Positions 1 through 10,465 of a DNA stretch of 64,000 nucleotides are shown piece after piece. Below the pieces are notes generated by a model. That model was not told where the DNA came from. It did not search any database and was given only the letters and a program-made list of their open reading frames with translations. The stretch comes from Micromonospora echinofusca (lineage in GTDB: Bacteria > Actinomycetota > Actinomycetes > Mycobacteriales > Micromonosporaceae): NCBI RefSeq assembly GCF_900091445.1, contig NZ_LT607733.1, forward strand, positions 1,505,501-1,569,500. Direction: 5' to 3'. Position 1 is the stretch's first letter. Every line of letters begins with the position of its first letter. The position numbers were made by a program, and so were the translations under genes.

Positions 1-1
1 G

Positions 2-148
2 ACCCTGTCCGCCCGGCTCGGACTGAGCAGGCAGTGGCTGCACGCCCGGTCGTTGAGCTTCCTGCATCCCCGCACCGGGGACGAGGTGCACTTCGAAAGC
101 GACTACCCTGACGACCTGGACCGCGCGCTCGGGATCCTCCGCGACTGA
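2..148 (+). CDS. RluD-type 23S rRNA pseudouridine synthase, C-terminal 48 residues (5' end outside window)
   Basis: Only the last 48 codons are present. They match the end of RluA/RluD family pseudouridine synthases: the segment [20 protein letters not shown] and the following acidic FESDYPDDL stretch are the conserved C-terminal strand and tail, where the Gln/His/Ala helix precedes the typical HP-x-TG-x-E turn. The family isomerises uridines in large-subunit rRNA. The catalytic Asp domain lies upstream of the window and cannot be checked. In actinobacteria rluD usually follows lspA, which could be tested by looking upstream. It ends in TGA with about 226 bp before the next gene, in which I see no other gene. 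Confidence 0.8.
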   Translation, partial: TLSARLGLSRQWLHARSLSFLHPRTGDEVHFESDYPDDLDRALGILRD

Positions 149-374
149 GCGTCGGTGGGCGAAACGTCGGAACCCGCACCCGACGTGACGGCTGCGCCAC
201 CGGGCTCGACCGGGCGGGCGCCCACGCGACGCCGCCGGTGGAGCTGACCACCTCGGCAGACGCCGGCACCGGCGGCGCGCCGGGGCCGGCGCCGTGACGA
301 CAGGAGGAACCGGAGGTGCGTAGACGGGTGTGGTCCGAATAGGGTTTCGTTCGTAGCCTGTCAGACGGGTATCG

Positions 375-2126
375 ATGGCGCTGGGAGGGCGGGCCGTGGA
401 GGGCAGCGAGACCGGCTGGGGGCGGCCGGCCGAACCAGCACCGCGGTGGCGGGCGCTGCTCGACCGGGCCCGGCACGGCGGTCGCGCGGCCGAGCAGGCG
501 GAGGCCGACCGACACGCCGATCCGCCGCCCCTGCCGCCGGAGCCGCTGCCCCGCCGCTCGTCGGGCAACGGCTACGCGGCGCGGGTGCCGGCCATCGGGC
601 GGGCGCCCGAGCCGCCGTACGCGCCGGAGCCCGGCCCGCCGCCCTACGGCGCGGAGTACGGCCGTCCGGTCGACGCGGGCTACCGGGCCGAAGCTACCTA
701 CCGGGTGGAGCCGGCCTACCGGGTGGACCCCGCCGAGCCCGCCTACCGGGTGGAGCCGGAGTACCCGCCGGAGCCCGCCTACCGCTCCGAGCCGATCGAG
801 CCGTCCTACCGGTCCGAGCCGGTCGAGCCCGTCTACCGCTCCGAGCCGATCGAGCCGTCCTACCGGTCCGAGCCGGTCGAGCCCGTCTACCGCTCCGAGC
901 CGATCGAGCCGTCCTACCGGTCGGAACCGGTCGAGCCCGTCTACCGTGCGGATCCGATCGAGCCGTCCTACCGCGCCGAGCCCGACTACCCGGCCGAGCC
1001 GGCGTACCGGGTCCCGGCCCAGGCTCCGCCGCCTCGCGTCGAGTCCGAGCCGCGCCACGGCCCGGGGCCGGCCGAGTCGCGCTACGCCCTGCTGGACAAC
1101 GGCTACCGGCACGAGCCGCCCCCGGCCCGGTCCCGCTACGCGGTGCTCGACAACGGCTACCGCTCCCAGGCGCCGCCACCCCCGCCACCCCCGCCACCCC
1201 CGCCGGCCACGCCGCCCCCGCCCCCACCGGCCACGCCGCCCCCGCCCCCCGCCGCGCCGGTGGCCGCCGACCTGGGCTACCCGGCGCGCGTCGAGTGGCG
1301 CCCACGCGGCACGGAGAACGAGCTGGAGCGCGCCGCCGGGGTGCTCCGCCGTGACCTGGGCACCCCCCGGGTGCTCGCGTTCGCCAACCCGAAGGGCGGC
1401 GTGCACAAGACCACCGCCACCGTGCTGGCCGCCGCGACCGTCGGCAGCGTACGCGGGCGCGGCGTGCTGGCCTGGGACGACAACGAGCTGCGCGGCACGC
1501 TCGGGCTGCGCGCCGGCAGCGCCCGGCACGCCCGCACCATCCGGCACCTGGTCAGCGATCTCGCACACGTCGAGATCAAGGAGGGTCCCGAGCTGCTGGA
1601 GCACCTGGACGACTACCTGCGGCACGCCTCCGACGGCTCGTACGACGTGCTGGCCGGCGAGGAGAGCCCGCGCTTCGCCCAGCGCCTCGACCAGTTCACC
1701 GTCCGGCGGGTGCTGGAGCTGCTGCGGCGCACCCACGACGTGGTCTGCGTGGACACGGGCAACAACGTGGAGAGCGCCAACTGGCGCACCATCATGCAGG
1801 CGGCTGACCAGCTCGTGGTGACCACGGTGCCGCGTGAGGACGCCGCGTTCAGTGCCGACTGGATGCTGGACCTGCTGCACGAGGTGGGGATGGGGGAGCT
1901 GGCCGACAACGCGGTCACCCTGATCTCCTGCCCCACCCCGGGCCGCTCGCCGTTGCAGGACGACCTGGAGCGGCACTTCGCCACCCGCACCCGGGCCGTG
2001 GCCGTGGTGCCGTACGACCCGGCGCTGGAGACCGGCTCCTCGATCGAGTACCACCAGCTCCAGCAGGAGACCCGGCAGGCGTGGCTGAAGGCCGCCGCCG
2101 TGATGCTGGAGCCGTTCGCCCGGTGA
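375..2126 (+). CDS. ParA/MinD-like P-loop ATPase with long repetitive proline-rich N-terminus
   Basis: 583 aa. Residues 1-330 are low-complexity: 9-residue motifs of the YRSEPIEPS / YRSEPVEPV type (about 135-200), then a polyproline tract (about 265-300). The C-terminal 250 residues are a SIMIBI ATPase. The deviant Walker A is KGGVHKTT at 340-347, with the signature first Lys, and an AWDDNE segment follows about 30 residues later. The family includes ParA/MinD and the EspI-like ATPases linked to type VII secretion, which share the disordered-N-terminus plus ATPase plan. No ParB or ESX genes lie nearby, so the target is unknown. Start: a TAGCCT -10 lies at 354-359. GTG at 396 has a strong GGGAGG Shine-Dalgarno at 382-387 and may be the true start; ATG 375 is the longest option. 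Confidence 0.8.
   Translation: MALGGRAVEGSETGWGRPAEPAPRWRALLDRARHGGRAAEQAEADRHADPPPLPPEPLPRRSSGNGYAARVPAIGRAPEPPYAPEPGPPPYGAEYGRPVDAGYRAEATYRVEPAYRVDPAEPAYRVEPEYPPEPAYRSEPIEPSYRSEPVEPVYRSEPIEPSYRSEPVEPVYRSEPIEPSYRSEPVEPVYRADPIEPSYRAEPDYPAEPAYRVPAQAPPPRVESEPRHGPGPAESRYALLDNGYRHEPPPARSRYAVLDNGYRSQAPPPPPPPPPPPATPPPPPPATPPPPPAAPVAADLGYPARVEWRPRGTENELERAAGVLRRDLGTPRVLAFANPKGGVHKTTATVLAAATVGSVRGRGVLAWDDNELRGTLGLRAGSARHARTIRHLVSDLAHVEIKEGPELLEHLDDYLRHASDGSYDVLAGEESPRFAQRLDQFTVRRVLELLRRTHDVVCVDTGNNVESANWRTIMQAADQLVVTTVPREDAAFSADWMLDLLHEVGMGELADNAVTLISCPTPGRSPLQDDLERHFATRTRAVAVVPYDPALETGSSIEYHQLQQETRQAWLKAAAVMLEPFAR
780..977 (+). repeat. 54-bp in-frame tandem repeat in the ParA-like gene
   Basis: Copies begin at 780, 834 and 888, with a diverged fourth at 942. 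Each 54-bp unit encodes two 9-residue motifs beginning YRSEP. The nucleotide sequence is almost identical between the first three copies, which suggests recent expansion by slippage or unequal exchange. Copy number probably varies between strains. Confidence 0.9.
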
Positions 2127-2182
2127 GCGGGTGTGCCGCCACCGGCCGCCCACGCCGCCCACCGGCCTGAGAGGATCACCGG

Positions 2183-3106
2183 GTGAGCGCGGACACCCCC
2201 GAACCCGACCGGACCGACCGCCGGCCCGACGAGCCGGGGGCGCCGGCCGCCTGGGCGGAACCCGACCCGCCGGCCCGCGTCGGTCCCGCCGACCCGTACG
2301 CCGCCCGGGAGCCCGCCCCGCCGCGCGACCCGGCGACCGGCGTGCCGCCGTACGCCCCGACCGGTGACCCGTGGCACGCGCCGCCGCACGACGGGCCCGT
2401 GGGGTACGCGCCCGCCAACACCGACCTCGGGTACGCCGCCGGCTATTCGCCCGTGCCGGTGGAGCCGGACCTGCCGCGCGGGCGGGCGGTGCGCCTCGCC
2501 CTGCTGGCGGCGCTCGTCGCCAGCGTGCTGGGGGTGCCGCTCGGGCTGCTCTGGGCGGCGCTCGCGCCGGACACGCCGGTGCTCAAGGTCGCCGACGGGG
2601 CGATCTACGCCGAGCCGCAGCCGGAGCAGCCGGTCGCCGCCGACGGCTGGTTCAGCCTGCTGGGGCTGGGCTTCGGGGTGCTCGTCGCGCTTGCGCTGTG
2701 GTTCCTGCTGCGCCGGGTACGGGGGCCGGTCGGCCTGCTCGCCGCCGTGTTCGGCGCGTTCGGCGCGGGATTGACCGCCTGGCAGGTCGGCCGGCGGGTG
2801 GGGCTGGCCGGCTACGAGCGGCTGCTGGAGAGCGCGCCGGTGGGACGGGCCTTCGACAAACCGGCCGACCTGCGGGCCGGCGGGATCGACTGGGTGCTCG
2901 GCGTGCTGCCGGTGCCGCACGGCAACCTGCTGCTGCCCGCGTTCGGCGCCGCCGTGGCGTACACCCTGCTGGCCGGCTGGTCGCGCTGGCCGTCGCTGCG
3001 CCCGGAGCGCGAGCCCGACGTCAGTTGGGGGTCGGCGGGGACGCCAGCTCCGCCAGCGGCACCGGAACCGCCCGCACCTGGCGCAGCAGCGCCGCCTCAC
3101 GGTTGA
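2183..3106 (+). CDS. DUF2567 family membrane protein
   Basis: 307 aa, GTG start preceded by a GAGAGG Shine-Dalgarno. The first ~90 residues are Pro/Asp-rich and disordered. Four hydrophobic segments follow: about 95-118 (starting VRLALLAALVASVLG), 150-172 (WFSLLGLGFGVLVALAL), 176-195, and one near 250-270. The order and the DGWFSLLGLGFG motif fit the actinobacterial DUF2567 family, whose function is not known. The low-complexity C-terminal tail (Ala/Pro) is read across the 3' end of the convergent LON-domain gene, an 86-bp tail-to-tail overlap. Confidence 0.75.
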   Translation: MSADTPEPDRTDRRPDEPGAPAAWAEPDPPARVGPADPYAAREPAPPRDPATGVPPYAPTGDPWHAPPHDGPVGYAPANTDLGYAAGYSPVPVEPDLPRGRAVRLALLAALVASVLGVPLGLLWAALAPDTPVLKVADGAIYAEPQPEQPVAADGWFSLLGLGFGVLVALALWFLLRRVRGPVGLLAAVFGAFGAGLTAWQVGRRVGLAGYERLLESAPVGRAFDKPADLRAGGIDWVLGVLPVPHGNLLLPAFGAAVAYTLLAGWSRWPSLRPEREPDVSWGSAGTPAPPAAPEPPAPGAAAPPHG

Positions 3107-3722
3107 GCAGGCGCAGCTCCGCGCGTAGCCGGGCGGCGGTGTCGTCGATGGCGAGCAGCCGCTGCCGGTCCGCCACGGTCAGTACGGCCGTCGCGGCCAC
3201 CAGGTGCGACAGCACCGTCGGGTCCTCCGGCAGCTGCTCGGAGAGCCCCTCGTCGTCGGCGCGGATCAGGCCCAGGTACTGCCGGAAGACCGAGATCACC
3301 CGAGCGGCGAGCAGGTCGGCGACCTCGTCGGGACCGCCCGGCTCGGGCAGCCACTCGACGTCGGCGGTGAGGTAGGGCTCGGCGTCCCGGTCGACGTCGG
3401 CGACGCGGAACCGGCGCTTGCCCACCGTGACGATGTCGAAGCCGCCGTCGGGGCGCTCGGTGACCTGCCGCAGCTCGGCGGTGCAGCCCACCTCGTGCAG
3501 GGTGACGTCGCCGCCGGGCAGCGGCTGGCCGTCCGGCCCGGTCGGGGCGACCTCCCAGCCGGCGCGGATGGCCACCACGCCGAACTCGCGCGGGGCGTCC
3601 TCGGGCAGCGAGAGCAGGTGCCGGACCAGGGCGCGGTAGCGCTCCTCGAATATGTGCAGCGGCAGCACCAGACCGGGAAAGAGGACCGTTCCGAGCGGGA
3701 ACACCGGCAGCCGCGCAGTCAC
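3021..3722 (-). CDS. LON peptidase substrate-binding domain protein
   Basis: About 233 aa from GTG at 3722. It begins with the LON N-domain signature ARLPVFPLGTVLFPGLVLPL, then HIFEERYRALV, and has no ATPase or Ser-Lys protease domain. It is therefore a stand-alone LAN/LON substrate-binding protein, a family of unclear role in bacteria (adaptor or ligand binding). The longer frame could start at 3770, but homology begins right at residue 2 of the 3722 start, and a TACGCT hexamer lies just upstream. It is divergent from hisD and converges on the DUF2567 gene, overlapping its 3' end by 86 bp. Confidence 0.8.
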   Translation of the reverse strand: MTARLPVFPLGTVLFPGLVLPLHIFEERYRALVRHLLSLPEDAPREFGVVAIRAGWEVAPTGPDGQPLPGGDVTLHEVGCTAELRQVTERPDGGFDIVTVGKRRFRVADVDRDAEPYLTADVEWLPEPGGPDEVADLLAARVISVFRQYLGLIRADDEGLSEQLPEDPTVLSHLVAATAVLTVADRQRLLAIDDTAARLRAELRLLNREAALLRQVRAVPVPLAELASPPTPN

Positions 3723-3816
3723 GTCGTCGAGCGTAGCCCGATCCCGGCGCGACGGCGTGTCCCGGCTCACCGTCCCGGCGTACGGGCGGCGCCGGTCGCC
3801 GTCCGGACGGGCCGCC

Positions 3817-3829
3817 TAGACTCGCAAGG

Positions 3830-3832
<3 letters not shown>
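3817..3832 (+). promoter_or_regulatory. hisD leaderless promoter: -10 TAGACT 7 nt before the GTG start
   Basis: TAGACT at 3817-3822 is followed by 7 nt and the hisD GTG. With the usual 6-7 nt between -10 and the start of transcription, the mRNA would begin at or next to the start codon. No Shine-Dalgarno is visible. I see no convincing -35. Confidence 0.6.
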
Positions 3833-6277
<2,445 letters not shown>

Positions 6278-6278
<1 letters not shown>

Positions 6279-6337
6279 TGGGAGCGCGAGGAGCGAGCTT
6301 GCGAGCCCCGCAGTCGCGACCGAAAGGCAAGCAATGA
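6278..6337 (+). repeat. Intergenic linker repeat, copy A (hisC-hisB)
   Basis: This linker shares the core GAGCCCCGCAGTCGCGA and a terminal CGAAAGG with the copies at 6948-7007 and 22457-22578. A frame opens at GTG 6278 (overlapping the hisC stop) and its TGA overlaps the hisB ATG (ATGA). The terminal GAAAGG sits about 7 nt before hisB and probably serves as its Shine-Dalgarno. Start-to-start distance here is 56 nt, and the frame through the core differs from the other copies. Confidence 0.7.
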
Positions 6338-6945
6338 GCCGGACCGCCCGCGTGGAGCGGATCACCAAGGAGACGAAGGTCCTCGTCGAGATCGACCTCG
6401 ACGGCACCGGCCGCGCCGAGATCGGCACCGGCGTCGGCTTCTACGACCACATGCTGCACCAGATCGCCCGACACGGCGGCTTCGACCTGACCGTGCGCAC
6501 CGTGGGCGACCTGGAGATCGACGCCCACCACACGATGGAGGACACCGCGCTGGCCCTGGGCGCCGCGTTCGACCAGGCGCTGGGGGACAAGGCCGGCATC
6601 CGGCGGTACGGCTCGGCCACCGTCCCGATGGACGAGGTCCTCGTCCGGGCCGCGGTCGACCTGTCCGGCCGCCCGTACGTGGTGCACGACGAGCCGGCGC
6701 TGGCGCCGTACATCGGGCCGGTCTACCCGACCAGCATGACCCGGCACATCTGGGAGTCCTTCGGTCAGGCGGCCCGGATCACCCTGCACGTCGACGTGCT
6801 GCGGGCGGCCCGCCCCGGCGGCCACCCGGACGCCCACCACGTGGTGGAGGCGCAGTTCAAGGCGGTCTCCCGCGCGCTGCGCGAGGCCACGGCGATTGAC
6901 CCGCGCGCGGCGGGCGCCATCCCCAGCACGAAGGGGGCCCTGTGA
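6334..6945 (+). CDS. hisB: Imidazoleglycerol-phosphate dehydratase
   Basis: 203 aa, monofunctional dehydratase form (no HAD phosphatase domain). It removes water from imidazole glycerol phosphate to give imidazole acetol phosphate, using Mn-binding histidines. Signature motifs: GVGFYDHMLHQIARHGG, EIDAHHTMEDTA and the matching C-terminal repeat HPDAHHVVEAQFKA, which give the internal duplication typical of HisB. The ribosome site appears to come from the end of the upstream repeat. Its stop overlaps (GTGA) the start of the next linker. Confidence 0.97.
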   Translation: MSRTARVERITKETKVLVEIDLDGTGRAEIGTGVGFYDHMLHQIARHGGFDLTVRTVGDLEIDAHHTMEDTALALGAAFDQALGDKAGIRRYGSATVPMDEVLVRAAVDLSGRPYVVHDEPALAPYIGPVYPTSMTRHIWESFGQAARITLHVDVLRAARPGGHPDAHHVVEAQFKAVSRALREATAIDPRAAGAIPSTKGAL

Positions 6946-7007
6946 GCGTGAGCGCGAGGAACGCTGCGCAGCGGAGTCCCGCAGTCGCGAGCGGAAGGCG
7001 GTTCTGA
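6942..7007 (+). repeat. Intergenic linker repeat, copy B (hisB to small membrane gene)
   Basis: The core CCCGCAGTCGCGAGCGGAAGG is shared with copies A, C and D. A frame opens at GTG 6942 (overlapping the hisB stop), with a second in-frame GTG at 6948 that matches the start of copies C and D. It ends in TGA at 7005-7007, sharing its last base with the next ATG (TGATG). From GTG 6948 to ATG 7007 is 59 nt. GGAAGG in the repeat is the likely Shine-Dalgarno. Confidence 0.7.
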
Positions 7008-7180
7008 TGGGCGGGGTGTTGCCGTCGTTGCTGCTGATCCTGGCCGGCGTGCTGGTCGGCGGGGTGTGGTCGCTGCACAGGCAGGGCGCGCCGCGCGGGG
7101 CCGTGGTGGTCACCGCGCTGCTGGCCGTGCTGGCGACGGCCGCCGGCGTGCTCTGGATGCTGCCGGGGGAGGGCACGTGA
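7007..7180 (+). CDS. Small his-operon membrane protein (57 aa)
   Basis: 57 aa from ATG 7007. It has two hydrophobic segments (about 4-22, LPSLLLILAGVLVGGVW, and 32-52) joined by a short basic loop (LHRQGAPRG). I do not recognise a named family. Its position between hisB and hisH, in the same direction with coupled start and stop, indicates co-expression with histidine synthesis. The start is set by the TGATG overlap and the GGAAGG site in the preceding repeat; a longer frame would run back into the repeat. Confidence 0.65.
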   Translation: MGGVLPSLLLILAGVLVGGVWSLHRQGAPRGAVVVTALLAVLATAAGVLWMLPGEGT

Positions 7181-7239
7181 GCGCGCGGATCGTCCGACGG
7201 CGTCGCGGCGCCGCCGACCGGAGGGTGGTGACGGCGTGA
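7177..7239 (+). other. 59-nt linker mini-ORF before hisH
   Basis: The stop of the 57 aa gene overlaps GTG 7177 (GTGA). A 20-codon Arg-rich frame follows, and its TGA at 7237-7239 overlaps the hisH GTG at 7236. Start-to-start distance is exactly 59 nt, as in the hisD-hisC and ABC linkers, although the sequence is unrelated or very diverged. A GGAGGG about 12 nt upstream can serve hisH. Confidence 0.4.
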
Positions 7240-7868
7240 GCCGCGTGGTGGTGCTCGACTACGGGTCGGGCAACCTGCGCTCGGCGGAGCGGGCCCTGGC
7301 CCGGGCCGGCGCGGACGTGACGGTGACCGACGACCTGTCCGCCGCCGCCGAGGCGGACGGGCTGGTGGTGCCTGGTGTGGGCGCGTTCGCCGCCTGCATG
7401 GCCGGGATCGAGGCCCTCGGCGCCGGCCCGGTGATCGCCGAGCGCGTCGCCGCCGGCCGGCCGGTGCTGGGCATCTGCGTGGGCATGCAGGTGCTCTTCG
7501 AGCACGGCGACGAGCACGGGGTGGTCACGAAGGGCCTCGGGCTGTTGCCCGGCGGGGTGACCAGGCTGGCGGCCGCCCGGCTGCCGCACATGGGCTGGAA
7601 CACGGTCGCGGCACCGGCGGGTTCGGTGCTCTTCGCCGGCCTGCCCGCCGACAGCCGGTTCTACTTCGTGCACTCGTACGGGGTGGGGGACCCGGGCGCG
7701 CTGGTGGAGGCCGGCGCCACGGTCACCACCGCCCACCACGAGACGGACTTCGTGGCGGCCGTGGAGCGGGGCCCGCTCTGCGCCGCGCAGTTCCACCCGG
7801 AGAAGTCCGCCGACACCGGTGCCGCGCTGCTGCGTAACTGGCTCGCCACGCTCCCCACCGGTGACTGA
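7236..7868 (+). CDS. hisH: Imidazole glycerol phosphate synthase, glutaminase subunit
   Basis: 210 aa class I glutamine amidotransferase. It releases ammonia from glutamine and passes it to HisF (encoded separately at 11559) to make imidazole glycerol phosphate and AICAR. Motifs: N-terminal VVVLDYGSGNLRSAERAL, the oxyanion-strand VVPGVGAF, the nucleophile Cys81 in GICVGMQ, and His187/Glu189 in QFHPEKS completing the triad. Start GTG overlaps the linker ORF stop. Confidence 0.97.
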   Translation: MSRVVVLDYGSGNLRSAERALARAGADVTVTDDLSAAAEADGLVVPGVGAFAACMAGIEALGAGPVIAERVAAGRPVLGICVGMQVLFEHGDEHGVVTKGLGLLPGGVTRLAAARLPHMGWNTVAAPAGSVLFAGLPADSRFYFVHSYGVGDPGALVEAGATVTTAHHETDFVAAVERGPLCAAQFHPEKSADTGAALLRNWLATLPTGD

Positions 7869-8018
7869 GCGCCGCCCCGCTGCGGCGGGCCCGCTCCGGC
7901 CCGCCGCCGGCCGTCCCTCCGCCCGCCCACGGTCGACCGGATTGCCGCGCCGCGTGTCCGGCGGCGTCCGGCAGTTCCAGGCGGGCGTCGGGCCAGACCT
8001 GCGCCGGCGGGGCACGAC

Positions 8019-8342
8019 GTGAGCAAGGAGCGGGCCCGGCGCCGGGCGGCCCGGGAGGCGGAGGCCGCCCGGCAGCGGGTCGTCCGTGAGCGGCGGGTGG
8101 CCCGGCGGTCGCGACGCCGGGCGCTGCTGCGCCGGATGACGCCGTCGTTGCGCCGGGGGCGGACGGGCCGGCTGCCCCGGCACAGCCGCGGCGAACGCGC
8201 CGCCATCGTGCTGCTGACCCTGGCGGCGATGATGCTGATCTGGACGTTCGTCGACGACCTGGCGCTGCGGATCGCGCTGGTCGTGCTGTTGCTGCTCGTA
8301 CTGCCGGCGATCGTGGTGATCGCCCTGGACCGTCGCACTTGA
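8019..8342 (+). CDS. Small membrane protein with basic N-terminus (his operon)
   Basis: 107 aa. Residues 1-65 are extremely rich in Arg (arginine clusters such as [11 protein letters not shown]). Two hydrophobic segments follow, about 67-83 ([17 protein letters not shown]) and 87-104 ([19 protein letters not shown]). I do not recognise the family. The positive-inside rule places the long basic region in the cytoplasm, where it could touch nucleic acid or phospholipid; that is inference. It lies between hisH (150 bp upstream) and priA (19 bp downstream). Confidence 0.6.
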   Translation: MSKERARRRAAREAEAARQRVVRERRVARRSRRRALLRRMTPSLRRGRTGRLPRHSRGERAAIVLLTLAAMMLIWTFVDDLALRIALVVLLLLVLPAIVVIALDRRT

Positions 8343-8361
8343 TATTTCGAGGAGAAATACC

Positions 8362-9087
8362 GTGAGCCTCACCCTGTTGCCCGCCGTGGACGTCGCCGAC
8401 GGCCAGGCCGTCCGACTCGTGCAGGGCGCCGCCGGCAGCGAGACGACGTACGGCGACCCGCTGGAGGCCGCGCTGGCCTGGCAGCGGGACGGCGCCGAGT
8501 GGATCCACCTGGTCGACCTCGACGCCGCCTTCGGTCGGGGCTCCAACGCGCACCTGCTGGCCGAGGTGGTGCGGCAGCTCGACGTGAAGGTGGAGCTGTC
8601 CGGCGGCATCCGCGACGACGAGTCGTTGCACGCCGCGCTCGGCACCGGCGCCGCCCGGGTCAACATCGGCACCGCCGCCCTGGAGGACCCCGTCTGGTGC
8701 GACCGGGTGTGCGGGGAGTACGGCGACCGGGTGGCGATCGGGCTGGACGTGCGGGGCCGTACCCTCTCGGCCCGGGGCTGGACCCGCGACGGCGGCGACC
8801 TGTTCGAGGTGCTGGAGCGGTTGGACAAGGCGGGCGCGACGCGCTACGTCGTCACGGACATCACCAAGGACGGCACAATGCGCGGGCCGAACCTGGACCT
8901 GCTGCGCGAGGTCTGCGCCCGCACCGACGCCCCGGTGATCGCCTCCGGCGGCGTCTCCACCCTGGACGACCTGCGGGCGCTGGCCACCCTGGAGCCGATC
9001 GGGGTCGAGGGCGTGATCGCCGGCAAGGCCCTGTACGCGGGCGCCTTCACGGTGGCGCAGGCGCTGGAAACCCTGGCGACGGCGTGA
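8362..9087 (+). CDS. priA: Bifunctional phosphoribosyl isomerase (HisA/TrpF)
   Basis: 241 aa (beta/alpha)8 barrel. In actinobacteria PriA isomerises both ProFAR (histidine) and phosphoribosylanthranilate (tryptophan). Visible features: first-strand [15 protein letters not shown] with the catalytic Asp10, the phosphate-binding ELSGGIRDD, the second catalytic region [13 protein letters not shown], and the C-terminal phosphate site [12 protein letters not shown] and GVIAGKALY. No trpF lies with the trp genes at 29.6-35.5 kb, which supports the dual role. A strong GAGGAGAAA site precedes the GTG start. Its stop overlaps ridA (GTGA). Confidence 0.95.
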   Translation: MSLTLLPAVDVADGQAVRLVQGAAGSETTYGDPLEAALAWQRDGAEWIHLVDLDAAFGRGSNAHLLAEVVRQLDVKVELSGGIRDDESLHAALGTGAARVNIGTAALEDPVWCDRVCGEYGDRVAIGLDVRGRTLSARGWTRDGGDLFEVLERLDKAGATRYVVTDITKDGTMRGPNLDLLREVCARTDAPVIASGGVSTLDDLRALATLEPIGVEGVIAGKALYAGAFTVAQALETLATA

Positions 9088-9473
9088 CCGTCACGCGGCT
9101 CGGCTCGGGCGGCCCGTGGGAGTCGGTGTACGGCTACTGCCGGGTGGTCCGGGCTGGCGACCTGGCCTGGACGGCCGGCTGCACCTCCACGGTGGACGGC
9201 GCGGTCACCCACGTCGGCGACGCGGCGGCGCAGACCGCCCAGGCGCTGCGGATCGGGCTGGACGCGTTGGCCGAGGTGGGCGCGGAGCCCGGCGACGTGG
9301 TGCGCACCAGGATGTACGTGACGGACCGCACGTACGCCGACGAGGTCGGCCGGGCGCACAACGCGGTCTTCGGCGCGGTCCGTCCGGCGGCCACGATGGT
9401 GGTGGTGGCCGGTCTGCTCCACCCGGACCACCTGGTGGAGGTGGAGTTGGAGGCGTTTCTCGGCGACCGCTGA
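9084..9473 (+). CDS. RidA family protein (enamine/imine deaminase)
   Basis: 129 aa, GTG start overlapping the priA stop (GTGA), so probably translationally coupled. RidA proteins hydrolyse reactive 2-aminoacrylate-type enamines released by PLP enzymes. Visible: [11 protein letters not shown] in the N-terminal half, [29 protein letters not shown] with the key Arg of the family, and the [14 protein letters not shown] region. The C-terminal EVELEAFL strand is also typical. Fusion into the his operon end is a plausible protection of hisC-dependent metabolism, but that is inference. Confidence 0.85.
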   Translation: MTVTRLGSGGPWESVYGYCRVVRAGDLAWTAGCTSTVDGAVTHVGDAAAQTAQALRIGLDALAEVGAEPGDVVRTRMYVTDRTYADEVGRAHNAVFGAVRPAATMVVVAGLLHPDHLVEVELEAFLGDR

Positions 9474-9555
9474 GCCGGCGGGCGCGGCGGTGGCGGCGGT
9501 GCAGTCGCGGCCCGCCGTGGCGGCGGTGGCGCGGGTCACCGCGCGCCCCGGTCGG

Positions 9556-9590
9556 TTGTGTGCAATCTAATTGCGCGCTACGTTTTTCCG
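9556..9590 (+). promoter_or_regulatory. ohrR promoter with OhrR-type operator in the spacer
   Basis: -35 TTGTGT (9556-9561) and -10 TACGTT (9579-9584) are separated by exactly 17 bp. The spacer contains the inverted repeat GCAAT-CTA-ATTGC (9562-9574), which resembles the AT-containing palindromes bound by OhrR in other bacteria. The GTG at 9591 lies 6 nt after the -10, so ohrR appears leaderless. Binding of OhrR here would block RNA polymerase and autorepress ohrR-ohr. Confidence 0.75.
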
Positions 9591-10034
9591 GTGACCGACC
9601 ATCTGGTGCTGCGCCGGCAGGTGTGCTTCGCGCTCTACGCCGCGTCGCGCGCCCTCACCGACGTCTACCGGCCCGTCCTCGACGAGTTCGGCCTGACCTA
9701 CCCGCAGTACCTGGTGCTGCTGGTGCTCTGGGAGCGCGACGACGCCCCCACGGTCTCCGAGCTGGGCGCCGCGCTGCGGCTGGATTCCGGCACGCTCTCG
9801 CCGTTGCTCAAGCGGTTGGAGGGGGCGGGGCTGGTCGTCCGGACGCGCTCGGCGCGCGACGAGCGGCGGGTGGAGGTGGGCCTGACCGGCGACGGGCGGG
9901 CCCTGCGGCAGCGGATGGAGGAGGTGCCGCTGCGGGTCGCCCGCGCCACGGGCCTCACCGACGCGGAGCTGGTCGAACTGCGCGACACCCTCACCCGGGT
10001 CACCGAGACGATCCACCGACAGAAGGAGCAGTGA
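9591..10034 (+). CDS. ohrR: MarR family organic-peroxide sensor (OhrR)
   Basis: 147 aa. MarR-fold repressor that senses organic hydroperoxides through one N-terminal cysteine, here Cys12 in [16 protein letters not shown], the position and context of the OhrR sensing Cys. Winged helix: [32 protein letters not shown] followed by the DERRVEV wing. The start is GTG 9591; an upstream start at 9558 would lie inside the promoter. The stop overlaps ohr. Divergent control is not needed, since the palindrome sits in its own promoter. Confidence 0.9.
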   Translation: MTDHLVLRRQVCFALYAASRALTDVYRPVLDEFGLTYPQYLVLLVLWERDDAPTVSELGAALRLDSGTLSPLLKRLEGAGLVVRTRSARDERRVEVGLTGDGRALRQRMEEVPLRVARATGLTDAELVELRDTLTRVTETIHRQKEQ

Positions 10035-10039
10035 CCATC

Positions 10040-10465
10040 ATGCAGGTGCTCTACACCGCGTCCGCCCGGGCCACCGGGGACGGTCGGGACGGCCACGTCC
10101 GCACCTCCGACGGCACCGTCGACCTTGACCTGGCCGTGCCGAAGGAGATGGGTGGCGCCGGCGGCGCCGCCAACCCCGAGCAGCTCTTCGCGGCCGGTTA
10201 CGCCGCCTGCTTCCACTCGGCGCTGCGCCTGGTCGCCCGCAAGGCGAAGGTCGACGTCTCGGGCTCGGTCGTCGAGGCCGAGGTCGGCATCGGCGCCAAC
10301 GGCAGCGGCGGCTTCGGGCTGGCCGTCACCCTCCTGGTCGACCTCCCGGCCGTCGAGCGGGCCGCCGCCGAGCAGGTCGTCGAGCAGGCCCACCAGGTCT
10401 GCCCCTACTCGAACGCGACCCGCGGCAACGTCGAGGTCGCCCTCACCGTGCGCGAGGCGCTGTGA
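10040..10465 (+). CDS. ohr: Organic hydroperoxide resistance protein (peroxiredoxin-like)
   Basis: 141 aa Ohr/OsmC family thiol peroxidase that reduces organic hydroperoxides. Both redox cysteines are present: GYAACFHSALRL (peroxidatic) and HQVCPYSNATRGNVEV (resolving), with the catalytic Arg expected near the N-terminus. The start is ATG 10040, with AAGGAG at 10023-10028. A GTG at 10031 overlapping the ohrR stop is an alternative adding three residues. The stop overlaps the next gene (GTGA), so ohrR-ohr-oxidoreductase form one operon. Confidence 0.95.
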   Translation: MQVLYTASARATGDGRDGHVRTSDGTVDLDLAVPKEMGGAGGAANPEQLFAAGYAACFHSALRLVARKAKVDVSGSVVEAEVGIGANGSGGFGLAVTLLVDLPAVERAAAEQVVEQAHQVCPYSNATRGNVEVALTVREAL

